A stretch of 64,000 nucleotides of DNA, from the NCBI RefSeq assembly GCF_026167665.1, contig NZ_CP098740.1, forward strand, positions 186,001-250,000. Direction: 5' to 3'. Below, piece after piece: positions 45,338 to 55,595 of this stretch. The stretch comes from Streptomyces drozdowiczii. GTDB taxonomy: Bacteria > Actinomycetota > Actinomycetes > Streptomycetales > Streptomycetaceae. How positions within the stretch are numbered: the stretch's first letter is position 1; each line of letters opens with the position of its first letter. A program made the translations under genes and the position numbers. Under the pieces are notes generated by a model. It was not told where the DNA came from and did not search any database. It worked only from the letters and a program-made list of their open reading frames with translations.

Positions 45338-45540
45338 CTGTCCTCCCCGGCCAGTCGGCGGCGCAGGCTCAGGGGCCTGATGTCGGGCCACACCTGGTCG
45401 ACATGGGCCATGCACTCGTCCTCCGTGCCGCTGAACCCCTCGGGCCGCCAGCCTGCGGGCAGGGGGGTTCCGGCGGGCCAAAGGGCGTGCTGTTCCTCGT
45501 CGTTGACCGCCACCAGGTAGCGGAGGGCGGGTGTGTTCAC
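45334..45540 (-). CDS. MbtH-like protein
   Basis: A 68-residue NRPS helper of the MbtH family. It shows RYLVAVNDEEQHALWPAG, PLPAGWRPEGFSGTEDECMAHV and VWPDIRPLSLR with the three conserved tryptophans. It should bind adenylation domains and help their folding or activity. GTG 45540 overlaps the upstream NRPS stop (GTGA), and its own stop overlaps the carrier-protein start, so all are co-translated. Other adenylation domains of the operon may also depend on it. Confidence 0.93.
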   Translation of the reverse strand: MNTPALRYLVAVNDEEQHALWPAGTPLPAGWRPEGFSGTEDECMAHVDQVWPDIRPLSLRRRLAGEDS

Positions 45541-48500
45541 TGGTTCTCCTCGATGAGTGCGGCAACGCATGCGGCGACGCCGTGGACGGTGGGGCTGTCG
45601 AAGAAGACGTCGAAGGGCACGGCCACGCCGTACTCCTTGCGGATGCGGCCCGCGATGGCGGTGACGGTCAGGGAGTGGCCGCCGAGGTCGAACAGGTCCT
45701 CGTCGGGGCCGAGGTCGTCGAGATCGAGCACGTCGCGCCAGATGGCGAGGACGGTGCCGGTGACACCTTCGTCGCTCGCGTCCGCGACAGGGGTTTCGCC
45801 GGTGGTCCGTTCACGCGGTGGTTCGGGCAGGGCGGACCGGTCGAGTTTGCCGTTGGGGGTGAGCGGCATCGCGTCGAGGGTCACGTACGCGTCGGGCAGG
45901 GCCGCCGCCGGCAGCCGGCGGGCCAGGTGATCGCGCAGGGTTTCGGGTGTCGGCGGTACGCCGGTGGGCGCGGGCACCACATAGGCGACCAGCCGTCCGG
46001 GCTCGCCGTCCGGGGCCTCCCGCAGCACCGTCGCCGCCTGCGCGACCTGTGAGTGGCTGCCGAGGGCGGTGTCGATCTCGCCGAGTTCGATGCGGTGGCC
46101 GCGCACCTTCACCTGGGTGTCGGAGCGGCCCGCGAAGGCGATGCGGCCGTCGGCGGTGAGCCGGACGAGGTCGCCCGTGCGGTAGAGGCGGGCGCCGGGC
46201 GGGCCGTACGGGTCCGGGACGAAGCGGGAGGCGGTGAGGCCGGGGCGGCCCCGGTAGCCGTGCGCGACGCCGTCGCCGCCGATGTACAGCTCGCCGGTCA
46301 GCCCCTGCGGCAGCGGCTGAAGGCGGGCGTCCAGGACGTAGGTGCGGGTGTTGGCCAGCGGGCGGCCGATGGTGACGGGGTCGTCGGGTCCGAGCGCGGC
46401 GGCCGTGGACCAGACCGTCGTCTCGGTCGGCCCGTACACGTTGACCAACCGGCCGACGGCGGTGTGCAGTTCGCGGGCCAGGGCATCGGGCAGCGCCTCT
46501 CCCCCGGTCAGGGCCACCAGCTCCGGTGCGTGGAGCCCGGCGGCGAGCAGGGTGCGCCAGCCGCTGGGGGTGGCCTGTACGTGGGTGAGGCGGTGCCGGT
46601 CCACGAGTTCGGCGAGTGCCGTGCCGTCGCGGTGGCGGCCCTCGGGGACGAGGACGACGGTGCCGCCCGTGACCAGGGGCAGGAAGAGTTCGACGGTGGA
46701 GATGTCGAAGGAGAGCGAGGTGAGCCCGAGCCAGCGGCTGCCGGAACCCGTGCCGGTGGTGTCCCGCAGGGCGGCGAGGAGATTGGCGAGGGCCGCGTGC
46801 GACACCTCGACGCCCTTGGGCACACCGGTGGAGCCGGAGGTGTACAGCACATACGCGGGGTCCGTGCGGGCGGGCGGCGCGGGCGCCGACGGGGCGTCGG
46901 GGAGCCGGTCCAGGTCCTCGGGCCCCGGATCGGCGGCGGTCTCCAGGGTGATCCCGGAGTCGGCACGCAGGAACGCCAGGCGCTCCGCCGGGTGCTCCGG
47001 GTCGAGCGGCAGGTAGGCGGCCCCTGCGGTGAGCGTGCCGAGGACGGCGACGAGTTGGGCGGCCGAGCGGGGCAGTGCGATGCCGACGAGGGCACCGGGC
47101 CCGGCCCCCTGGGCGCGCAGCCGGTGGGCGCGTCGGCGGACGGCCGCGTCGAGTTCGGCGTACGTGAGGGTGGTGTCGCCCTCGATGACGGCGACGGCGT
47201 CCGGGGTCGCGGCGGCCTGGGCGGCGAACAGTTCGGGCAGGGTGGCGGGGGCGTTGCCGGGGGCGCGGGTGGTGTCGGCGACCAGCGTCGCGCGTTCCCG
47301 GGGCGGCAGGACCGGCAGCAGGCCGAGGGCGGTGTCCGGGGCGGCCAGGGCGCCGTCGAGGAGGGTGAGGAAGTGGTCCAGGACGCAGGCGGGCGCCTCG
47401 CTCTCGAAGGCGGCGGTGCGGTACTGGAGGCTGCCTTCCAAACTGTCGGGGCCGTCGACCAGTTGGAGGTGGGCGATGTTCCGGGCGGTGCGCGCGAAGC
47501 CGGTCCACTCGGTGCGTACGTCGAGGCCGGGGCCGAAGTCGGCGGGCCGGGAGGTGTCGCGCCGCCGGTAGCTGAGGGAGACCGGGCACAGCGCGGTGCG
47601 CGGGGTGAGTCCGCGCACCGCACGGCTGAGGGGGACGGTGCGGTGGGCGTAGAGGGCGCGCAGCTCGGCCCGGACCTCGTGGGCGAAGTCCGCGAAGGTG
47701 AGGTCCGGGCGTGGGTGGGTGAAGAGGGGCAGTTCGTTGACGTGGAGGCCGGTCTGCCGGGGCGCGCCGGGCACGCGGGTGGAGAGTTCGATCGCGGTGG
47801 CCGGGGCGGTGTTGCCGTAGCGGAGCAGCAGGGTGTGCCAGGCCGCCGTGAGGAGTTCGAAGCGGGTGACGCCGAGCGTCGCGGCGGTGGTCACCAGGCG
47901 GGCGTGCCACTCCCCGTCGCGCCGGAAGCCGCACGCGCTGCCAGGGGCCGGGGTGACGGGGTCTGCGTGGTGGGCGGTGAGGCCGGGGAGCGCGGGTGCG
48001 GGGCTGTCGCGCCAGCGGTCGGCCCAGAAGCGGGCCGCGTCCTTGACGGCCGTTTCGGAGACGGGCGGCGGGGGTGCCGACGCCCCGGCCGACGAGGGTG
48101 GCCGGCCCTCCCCCGTCACCGCCCGGTATGCCTGGGCCAGCCCGGTGACCAGGAGGTCCTTGGACTCGCCGTCGAAGACGAGGTGGTGGGCGACCACGAG
48201 CAGCAGGTGGTGGTCCGGGGCGGTGGTGAACAGCGTGGCGCGTATCAGGGCCTCGTCCGGCCCGAAGCGGGCGGCGGTCTCCTCGTCGCGGAGCTTGCCG
48301 AGGTCGTCGGGCGCTGCGGTGACCTGCCGCAGGGGCGGTGCCTCGCCCGGGACCAGGCCGGGCCCGGCGGGATCGGTCCGGGCGGCGAGCACGGGAGTGG
48401 CCCGTACGTGATCGGCCCAGGCCACCGCCAGGGCCGCCGGGTCCAGGGGCCCTCGGAAGTGCAGGGCCAGGCCGAGGTGGTAGGCAGAACCGGTGTCGAG

Positions 48501-48572
48501 CGTCCGCTCGGTGACCCAGAGGCCGTGCTGGGCCGGGTCGAGCGGGGCCGGTGATGCGAAGGAGGGGGTCAT
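45537..48572 (-). CDS. NRPS module C-A-T, predicted glycine
   Basis: A 1,011-residue module. The condensation domain is about 1-430 (AHHLVFDGES active site), the adenylation domain about 450-930 (YVLYTSGSTGVPKG, NVYGPTETT, YRTGDLVRL, TPNGKLDR), and the thiolation domain about 940-1011 with DLFDLGGHSLTVT. Residues aligned by eye to the Stachelhaus positions give D-I-V-Q-L-G-V-V-W, close to the glycine codes DILQLGLIW and similar, so glycine is predicted. No thioesterase is present. ATG 48572 overlaps the ligase stop, and mbtH follows directly. Confidence 0.9.
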   Translation of the reverse strand: MTPSFASPAPLDPAQHGLWVTERTLDTGSAYHLGLALHFRGPLDPAALAVAWADHVRATPVLAARTDPAGPGLVPGEAPPLRQVTAAPDDLGKLRDEETAARFGPDEALIRATLFTTAPDHHLLLVVAHHLVFDGESKDLLVTGLAQAYRAVTGEGRPPSSAGASAPPPPVSETAVKDAARFWADRWRDSPAPALPGLTAHHADPVTPAPGSACGFRRDGEWHARLVTTAATLGVTRFELLTAAWHTLLLRYGNTAPATAIELSTRVPGAPRQTGLHVNELPLFTHPRPDLTFADFAHEVRAELRALYAHRTVPLSRAVRGLTPRTALCPVSLSYRRRDTSRPADFGPGLDVRTEWTGFARTARNIAHLQLVDGPDSLEGSLQYRTAAFESEAPACVLDHFLTLLDGALAAPDTALGLLPVLPPRERATLVADTTRAPGNAPATLPELFAAQAAATPDAVAVIEGDTTLTYAELDAAVRRRAHRLRAQGAGPGALVGIALPRSAAQLVAVLGTLTAGAAYLPLDPEHPAERLAFLRADSGITLETAADPGPEDLDRLPDAPSAPAPPARTDPAYVLYTSGSTGVPKGVEVSHAALANLLAALRDTTGTGSGSRWLGLTSLSFDISTVELFLPLVTGGTVVLVPEGRHRDGTALAELVDRHRLTHVQATPSGWRTLLAAGLHAPELVALTGGEALPDALARELHTAVGRLVNVYGPTETTVWSTAAALGPDDPVTIGRPLANTRTYVLDARLQPLPQGLTGELYIGGDGVAHGYRGRPGLTASRFVPDPYGPPGARLYRTGDLVRLTADGRIAFAGRSDTQVKVRGHRIELGEIDTALGSHSQVAQAATVLREAPDGEPGRLVAYVVPAPTGVPPTPETLRDHLARRLPAAALPDAYVTLDAMPLTPNGKLDRSALPEPPRERTTGETPVADASDEGVTGTVLAIWRDVLDLDDLGPDEDLFDLGGHSLTVTAIAGRIRKEYGVAVPFDVFFDSPTVHGVAACVAALIEENQ

Positions 48573-50068
48573 GGGGTCGCCTCGTCGTCCAGGAGCCGGT
48601 GGAGTTCGCGTTTGAGGACCTTGCCGCCCTCGTTGCGGGGGAGGGTAGGGCGGAAGAGGATCCGGGCCGGCAGTTCGTGCGCGGCGAGCCGGTCGAGCAG
48701 GAAGGCCCGCAGCCGGGTGGTGTCCGGTTCGCCGTGCCGGGGCACGACGACGGCGGCGACGACGCTGCCCAGCACGGGGTGCGGGATGCCGAAGGCGGCG
48801 GCGTCGGCGATGTCCGGGTGGGCGTGCAGCGCGTTCTCGACCTGGATCGTGGACACCTTGTGGGCGCCGGACTTGATGACGTCGCGCTCCCGGTCGAGCA
48901 GGTGGAGGTAGCCGTCCGCGTCGAGCCGCCCGATGTCCCCCATGCGCACCCAGCGGCCCCGGAAGACCTCGGTGTCCGCGTCGGGGGCGCCCAGGTAGGC
49001 GCGGGGCGCGGTGGGTGAGCGGAGCCATATCTCGCCGGGTTCACCGGGGGCCGCCGGGCGCCCTTCGGAGTCGGTGATGCGCAGGTGGTCGAGTGCGGCG
49101 GGGCGGCCGGGTGAGTCGGGGTGGTCGGGGTCGAAGAGCAGGGTGATCTGGGCGGGGGCGGCCTCGGTGGACGTGTAGTAGTTGACGATCTGCGCTCCGG
49201 GGAACGCCTGGGACAGCCGGAGCGCGACGGGTTGCGGCAGGGCCGCCGCCGTCGAGCCGACCAGCTTGACCGTGCCGAGGTCGCGGCGGGCGAGGGCGGT
49301 GGACGCGAGCAGTTCGATGGCGGTGGCAGGCACCAGGAAGACGCTGCCGACCGCATGTTCCTCGATGAGCCGGGCGAACCTCAGCGGGGTGAACTGCGGG
49401 GCCGCGACCCCGGTGGCCGCCGTGTCCAGGCAGTTCACGAGCATCGTCTGCCCGGCGTTCGTGCCGATGGGGAAGCTGTGCAGGAAGGTGCGCGAGTGGC
49501 GCAGGGGCCTGCGGCGTTCGTCCAGGGTGCAGCCGTGGGCGAGGTTGGCGTGGGTGGCCCGGACGCCCTTGGGGAGGCCGGTGGTGCCGGAGGTGTAGAG
49601 GTACTGCGCGGGTGCGGCCGGGTCGGGCAGCGGCAGCCCGTCCACGGCACCGGTCGCCCCGGTCTCGGTGTCCGCCGCGGTCGCCTGCCACACCCCTGCG
49701 GGCAGCCGGGGCGGTGGCCCGCCCTCGCCGTGCAGGACTCCGGCGCACCGGCTGTCCTCGACGATGTGCGCGGCGGCGGCCGGGGCCAGCCGGTCGGACA
49801 GGGGTACGGCGATGCCGCCCGCCCACTGCACCCCGCAGTAGGCGACCGCGTAGTCGGTCCACCCCGTACTGCCGTAGCGCAGTCCGACCGGGTCGCCGGG
49901 GCGCAGGCCACGGGCGAGGAGGCCGTGGGCGAGGGCGGCGGCCCGGTCGCGCCAGGTGCCGAAGTCCAGGGCGCGCGGGCCGTTGCGGAGGGCAACGCGG
50001 TCCGGGTGGAGGGCGGCGCGGTGGACCAGCAGTTCGATCAGGGAGCCCGGGGGCGCGACACGGGTCAT
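48569..50068 (-). CDS. Stand-alone acyl/aryl-AMP ligase (adenylation enzyme)
   Basis: A 499-residue ANL-superfamily enzyme without carrier domain. It has the P-loop YLYTSGTTGLPKG, YYTSTEA (YGxTE-like), the hinge MGDIGRLDADG and the catalytic Lys in NEGGKVLKREL. The position that holds Asp235 in amino-acid-activating domains is not Asp here (HSFPIGTNAGQ), as in aryl- or acyl-activating DhbE/EntE-like enzymes. I infer a carboxylic acid without an alpha-amino group as substrate, to be loaded on the free carrier protein. The start and stop overlap both neighbours (ATGA). Confidence 0.85.
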   Translation of the reverse strand: MTRVAPPGSLIELLVHRAALHPDRVALRNGPRALDFGTWRDRAAALAHGLLARGLRPGDPVGLRYGSTGWTDYAVAYCGVQWAGGIAVPLSDRLAPAAAAHIVEDSRCAGVLHGEGGPPPRLPAGVWQATAADTETGATGAVDGLPLPDPAAPAQYLYTSGTTGLPKGVRATHANLAHGCTLDERRRPLRHSRTFLHSFPIGTNAGQTMLVNCLDTAATGVAAPQFTPLRFARLIEEHAVGSVFLVPATAIELLASTALARRDLGTVKLVGSTAAALPQPVALRLSQAFPGAQIVNYYTSTEAAPAQITLLFDPDHPDSPGRPAALDHLRITDSEGRPAAPGEPGEIWLRSPTAPRAYLGAPDADTEVFRGRWVRMGDIGRLDADGYLHLLDRERDVIKSGAHKVSTIQVENALHAHPDIADAAAFGIPHPVLGSVVAAVVVPRHGEPDTTRLRAFLLDRLAAHELPARILFRPTLPRNEGGKVLKRELHRLLDDEATP

Positions 50069-53000
50069 CGGTCGTCCCCGCGGAGGCGGCGAGCGCGGCC
50101 GCGCGTTCCCGGAGGCCGATGAGGTCGTCGGGTTCGGCGTCCGGCACATCGCGGTCGAAGCGGGCGAGGACCGGCAGTCGCAGGGCCAGGGCCACCAGCG
50201 CCAGCATGACCAGGCAGCACAGCAGGTACATCAGCCCGATCCCGCGCCCCGGCCCCGTGCCCAGCACCCGTCCGACGCTGTCGGCCAGCACCCCGTCGTC
50301 GGCCAGCAACGGATCGAAGAGCCGGGCGCCCAGGGGTGCGACGAGTCCGTGGCCGATGGGCAGGGTGGACCAGGCGACCATGGTGTTCAGGGCGAAGACG
50401 CGGCCGTGGAAGCGCTGCGGGACCTTCACCTGGACGATGGTCGAGTACACCCCGTTGACCAGGGCGATGGCGCAGGACATCCCGAAGGCACCGGCACCGA
50501 TCACCCAGAGGTCGGCGCGCAGCCCGGTCACCGCCCCGGCCAGCGCGAACACCCCGGCCAGCGCGAGCATCCCGCGCACCCGGTGTCTGCGGGGCCCTCC
50601 CCACACCCCCATGATCAGCCCGCCCGCGACGGCCCCTGCCCCGCCCGCCGTGGCGACCGCCGCCGCCCCGTCCAGGGTGTCGAAGGACAGCACCAGGGGC
50701 GTCACGAGGAGGAACAGCGGCGACAGGAAGAGGTTGAGCGCGGCGAACCACAGGAGCATCGAGCGGAAGCCCCGGTGCCGCCAGGTGTAGGCGAAACCCT
50801 GCTTGATCTCCTCGACGACCGGTTCCCTGCGGGTCCAGGGCAGGGTGCGGGGGAACCTCACGCAGACGAGTACGGCGACCGCGACGACGTAACTCGCGAT
50901 GTCGAGGATCAGGATGCCGCGCAGACCGATGCCCGCCATCAGCGCCACCGCGACGAGCGGCACCACGAACTGAGCAGCGCCGAAGGCGAGTTGCACGATG
51001 CCGTTGGCATGGCCGAGATAGCGCTTCGGGACGAGTTGCGGGATCGCCGAGCTGTACGCGAGGCGCTGAAAGGTGAGCGCCACCGAGAGGCCGCCGAGCA
51101 GCACGTACAGATACCAGGTGTCCAGCACCCCGCCGAGCAGCAGGCACAGCATGGCCACCTGGCTGAGCCCTGCCGCGAGGTCGCCCGCGAGCATGACCTT
51201 GCGCCGGTCGAAGCGGTCCACGACGGCTCCGGCCAGCGGGCCGACGAGGATGCCGGGCAGCATCGCCACGACGGAGTACAGCGCGAACCGGGCGAGGGAG
51301 CCCGTCTCCAGCAATATCCAGATGGGCAGGGCGAACTCGGTGAGCGCGGAACCCACGATCGACCCCAACTGCCCGAGCACGACGGTCAGGAAGCGCGCGG
51401 CGCCCGGGGCCGGGGCGCCCGAATCCTTCGTGTGGCTCTCGTCCGCCGCGCCCGCCTCGTCGTCTCCGGGCGGCCCGGTCTCCGCGTGGAACCACCAGGC
51501 CGCGTCCGGCGAGCGCGCGGGCAGGGCCGCGGTGGTCTCCGCGCGGACCGCCTCGTGGACGCTCGTCACCGCTTCGGCGACCTCGGCGGCCCGGTACTTC
51601 ACGAAGAAGTGGCCGCCCTGGTCGATGACCGCGACCGCCGAGCGCTCCGCGAGGAGCAGCCACTCCCGGTAGCGCTCCTGGTAGAAGTCGGCGGCCGGGT
51701 CGCGGTCGCCGACGAGCGACACCAGCGGGGCCCGCAGCCTGGGGGCGCCGGCCTCGACGTCCGCGATGGCCCCGGTGAAGTACTCCTCGGCGGCCTGGCT
51801 GTCGCGGCGCATGTTGCCCACGATGAACTCGGTCTGCTCCCGGTCCAGCTGGGAGGTGTCGACGCCCATGCCCGTGAGCCAGTTGACGTACACCCGGTTG
51901 CCGAGCAGCGACTCCAGCGAGGCCGCCTTCGAGAGGGCGCCGAGCACCCGTCCGCGCGGCTTGGCGAAGGGGAACTGCGCACCCGCGTACACCGCTTCGA
52001 GGTCACGCCCCGACGCTTCGAGCAGCCGTGCGGTCGCCACGGCCAGCGCGGTGCCGACACCGCAGTGCCCGTACACGATCAGCGGGCCCCGGACCCGTTC
52101 GCGTATCTCGGCGGCCAGGCGCTCCGCGAGTTCCCCGAACGGCAGATGCTCCTCCGTCACTCCGACGTCATGGCCCGGTATGGCGACGGACCACAACTCG
52201 TAGCCCTCGGGCAGGAGATCGGCGACCGGCTGGTACACGACCGCGCTGCCGCCGCCGTACGGGACACAGACCAGGGTGGCGCGCGGGCGTCCGGCCGGGG
52301 CCTGCGGGGTGAGGCGGTGGAGCAGTCTGCGGGGGCCCCGGGCGTCCTCCGGTGTGTCCGCGAGCGCGGCGAGCTCCCTGACGGTACGGCAGGTGAACAG
52401 GTCCATCACGCTGACCGGCCTGGCACCCGCCTCCGGGAGCAGTCTGCGGGCGCGGGCGACGACCTGGGTGGCGAGCAGCGAGTGCCCGCCGAGGTCGAAG
52501 AAGTCCTCGTCCACACCGACCTCGTCCAGCCCGAGCACATCGGACCAGATCGCGGCGAGCACCCGCTCCGCCGGAGTCCCGGGTGCACGGGTCGCGCCGG
52601 TCGCCCGGTGGATCCGCAGGGCGGGCAGCCCCCGGCGGTCCAGCTTGCCGTTGGGCGTCAGAGGAAGGGCGGGCAGTGCGGTGAAGGAGGCGGGCACCAT
52701 GTAGTCGGGCAGCACCTGCTTGAGGGCGGTGCGCAGCTCCTGCGGGTCGGGCGCGGGCTCCTCGCCGGTGGTCACGACGTAGGCGGCGAGCCGCTTGTCG
52801 CCCGGGGCGTCCTCGCGTACGACGACGGCCGCCTCGCTCACCCGGGGCAGGGCGCGCAGGGCCGACTCGATCTCGCCGGGTTCGATGCGCAGGCCGCGCA
52901 GCTTGACCTGCTGGTCGATGCGGCCGAGGTGTTCCAGGGCTCCGTCGGGGCGGCGCCTGCCCAGGTCGCCGGTGCGGTAGAGGCGCGTTCCCGGCGGGCC

Positions 53001-55595
53001 GTACGGGTCGGGGACGAACCGGCTCGCGGTGAGCCCCGGTCGGCGGTGGTAGCCGAGGGCGACACCGGTCCCGGCGATGTGGATCTCACCGGGGGCGCCG
53101 GGCGGCACCGGCCGCAGTGCCGCGTCGAGGACGTAGAGGCGGATGTTGTCGACCGGGAAGCCGATGGGAACCACGTCCAACGGCCCCTCGCACTCCCAGG
53201 CCGACACGTCGACCGCCGCTTCGGTGGGCCCGTAGAGGTTGGCCAGGGCGCAGCCGGGCAGCGCCTCGCGGAAGGCGCGGGCCGTGTCGGGCGGCAGCGC
53301 CTCGCCGCTGCACACGACACGGCGCAGGGCCGTGCACCGCCCCGCCCCCTCATCGGCGAGGAACAGCGGCAGCATCGAGGGGACGAAGTGGGCGACGGTC
53401 ACGGGTGCGGAGTGGATGAGCCCGGTCAGGTAGGCGGCGTCCTTCTGGCCGCCGGGACGGGCCAGCACGAGGCGCGCGCCGGTCATCAGGGGCCAGAAGA
53501 ACTCCCAGACGGAGACGTCGAATCCGGCCGGCGTCTTCTGGAGCACGGAGTCCTCGGGCCCGATGGGGTAGCTCCGCTGCATCCACAGCAGGCGGTTGAC
53601 GATGGCGCGGTGGGTGTTGGGCACACCCTTGGGGCGGCCGGTGGAGCCGGAGGTGTAGATGAGGTAGGCGGGGTCGTCGGGTGCCGGAGTATTCAGCGAT
53701 GGCGTGGGAGCGCTCCCGCAAGTCAGGTCGCCGTCGTCTTGGAGGTGGAGGATGGTGGCCTTGCAGCCGTCGGGAACGGGGATGCCCCGCTGGGTCAGGA
53801 GCACCCGCGCCCCGCTGTCGTCCAGCATGAACGCGAGCCGTTCGGGCGGATACTCGGTGTCGAGCGGGGTGTAGCAGGCCCCGGTCCGCAGGACGCCGAG
53901 GAGCGCGGTGACCAGTTCCAGGGAGCGTTCCGCGCCGACGGCGACCACGTCCCCGGGGCCGGTGCCCGCCGCGAGGAGCCGGGCGGCGACGCGGTCGGCG
54001 GCGGCGTCCAGTTCGGCGTAGGTGAGGCTGCGGTCGTCGGCCGTCACGGCGGTGGCGCCGGGGGTGCGCGCGATCTGCTCGGCGATGAGGGAGACCAGGG
54101 TGGCATCGGCCGGGACCGGCACCTCCGTGCGGTTGAAGTCATCGGTTTCCAGCGCGCGTTCGTCGTCCGAGAGCAGGTCGAGTCCGGACAGCGGTACGTC
54201 GGGCTCGTCGGCCACCCCGTGCAGCAGCCGGTCGAGGTGGGCGGCGAGCCGGGCGATGTCCGCCTCGGCGAAGAGGTCGGTGTTGTAGTTGAAGGCGCCG
54301 CGCAGCCCGTCCGGCCACTCCATCAGGAACAGTTCGAGATCGAAACGGGTACCCGAGGCGCGCAGGCCGTAGGTCTCCACATCGAGCCCCGGACCGACGG
54401 TGGCCTGGCGCCCGGTGGCGTAGTTCTGCACGGCGAGCACCGCCTGGAAGACCGGGGAGCGGGAGACATCGCGTTCCACGTTCAGTTCGGTGACCAGCTG
54501 CGCGAACGGCAACTCCTGGTGCGCGTACGCCTCCAGGCAGGTTTCGCGGGTGCGTTCCAGCAGCTCGGCGAAGGTCGGGTCGCCGTCGAGCCTGGCGCGC
54601 AGGGCCAGGACGTTGACGAACATGCCGACCAGGCCCTCCAGTTCGGGTTCGGGACGGCCGGCGACGGGTGATCCGACAGCGAAGTCGCGCTGGCCGCTGA
54701 ACCGGGCCAGCAGTTCCTGGAAGGCGGCGAGCAGCACCATGTGGATCGTGGCGCCGTGCGCCTTGCCGAGCGCGGCGAGCCGGTCGAGGAGTTCACGCTC
54801 CACCTGGAATCCGTAGCCGGCCCCGTCGAAGGTCTGCCGTGCCGGGCGGGGCCGGGCGGTGGGCAGGACGAGCGGTTCCACTCCGGCGAGTTCGTCCGCC
54901 CAGTAGGCGACTTCGGCCGCGAGCGCGTCCCCGCTCAGCCGGTCGCGCTGCCATTGGGCGAAGTCCCCGTACCGTACGGGCAGTTCGGGGAGCGGGTCAT
55001 CGGAACCAGCGATGCGGGCCGCGTAGCAGCGCAGGATCTCGAAGATCAGGATCTCGCTGGACCAGCCGTCGCTGACGCTGTGGTGGACGACCAGCAGCAG
55101 GATGTGGTCCCGGTCGGATACGCGTACGAGCAGGGTACGCAGCAGTGGACCGGCGGCCAGGTCGAAGGGCTCGGCCCCCGCCTCGTCCACGAGCCGGACC
55201 GCGTGCTCCTCGTCCCGCGCCTCCACGCAGGGCAGCGGCGCGGGCGCGGGCTCCGCGATCTCCAGCACCGGGCGGCCGTCGTCGGTCACCGGATAGCGGG
55301 AGCGCAGCGTCTCGTGGCGGGCGGTCACGGTGTCCAGCGCGTGGGCCAGCGCCTCCCGGTCCAGTTCGCCGCGCAGCCTGCGTGCGACGGGGATGTTGTA
55401 CGCGGCGGTGCCGGGCGCGAACTGCTCCATGAACCACAGGCGTTCCTGCGCGAAGGAGAGCGGCGGCACGTCTCCCTCGGGTCTCCGGGGGACGACCGGG
55501 CGGGACGCGGCGGCGCGGCCGGCCTTGAGCCGGCGGCTGAGCAGGGCGCGCTTGGCGTCGGAGAGCCCGGCCGGGGGTGTGGTGGTGTCGCTCAT
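50065..55595 (-). CDS. NRPS C-A-T-TE fused to an MFS exporter; frameshift at 3' end
   Basis: A chain of about 1,843 residues. Condensation is about 30-470 (VHHSVSDGW), adenylation about 500-990, thiolation about 1000-1080 (DFFDLGGHSLLAT), thioesterase about 1110-1370, linker, then an EntS-like MFS_3 domain of about 12 helices from residue 1400 (SIVGSALTEFALPIWILLE, VDRFDRRKVML). The specificity residues D-V-W-H-V-S-L-V-D match serine codes. The thioesterase motif is GHCGVG, with Cys1178 in place of Ser; GGHFF and GDRDP supply His and Asp. Adding one C to the CCCC run at 50076-50079 gives the end SAGDDR and a TGA overlapping the ligase start; as assembled, the frame runs to 49041. Confidence 0.9.
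53705..53718. promoter_or_regulatory. CebR-box-like palindrome inside the NRPS-MFS gene
   Basis: TGGGAGCGCTCCCG matches the CebR operator TGGGAGCGCTCCCA at 13 of 14 bases. It lies in a Ser/Pro-rich, low-conservation loop of the adenylation domain, just before the PDDPAYLIYTSGSTG core. Function is not shown. Confidence 0.4.

Noticed and set aside
49041..50064. The NRPS-MFS frame continues through this stretch as one very long protein.
   Set aside because: The residues are Arg/Pro-rich out-of-frame translation of the free AMP ligase gene. The ligase has clear motifs on the same strand, and a single-base correction gives a stop exactly at its start.
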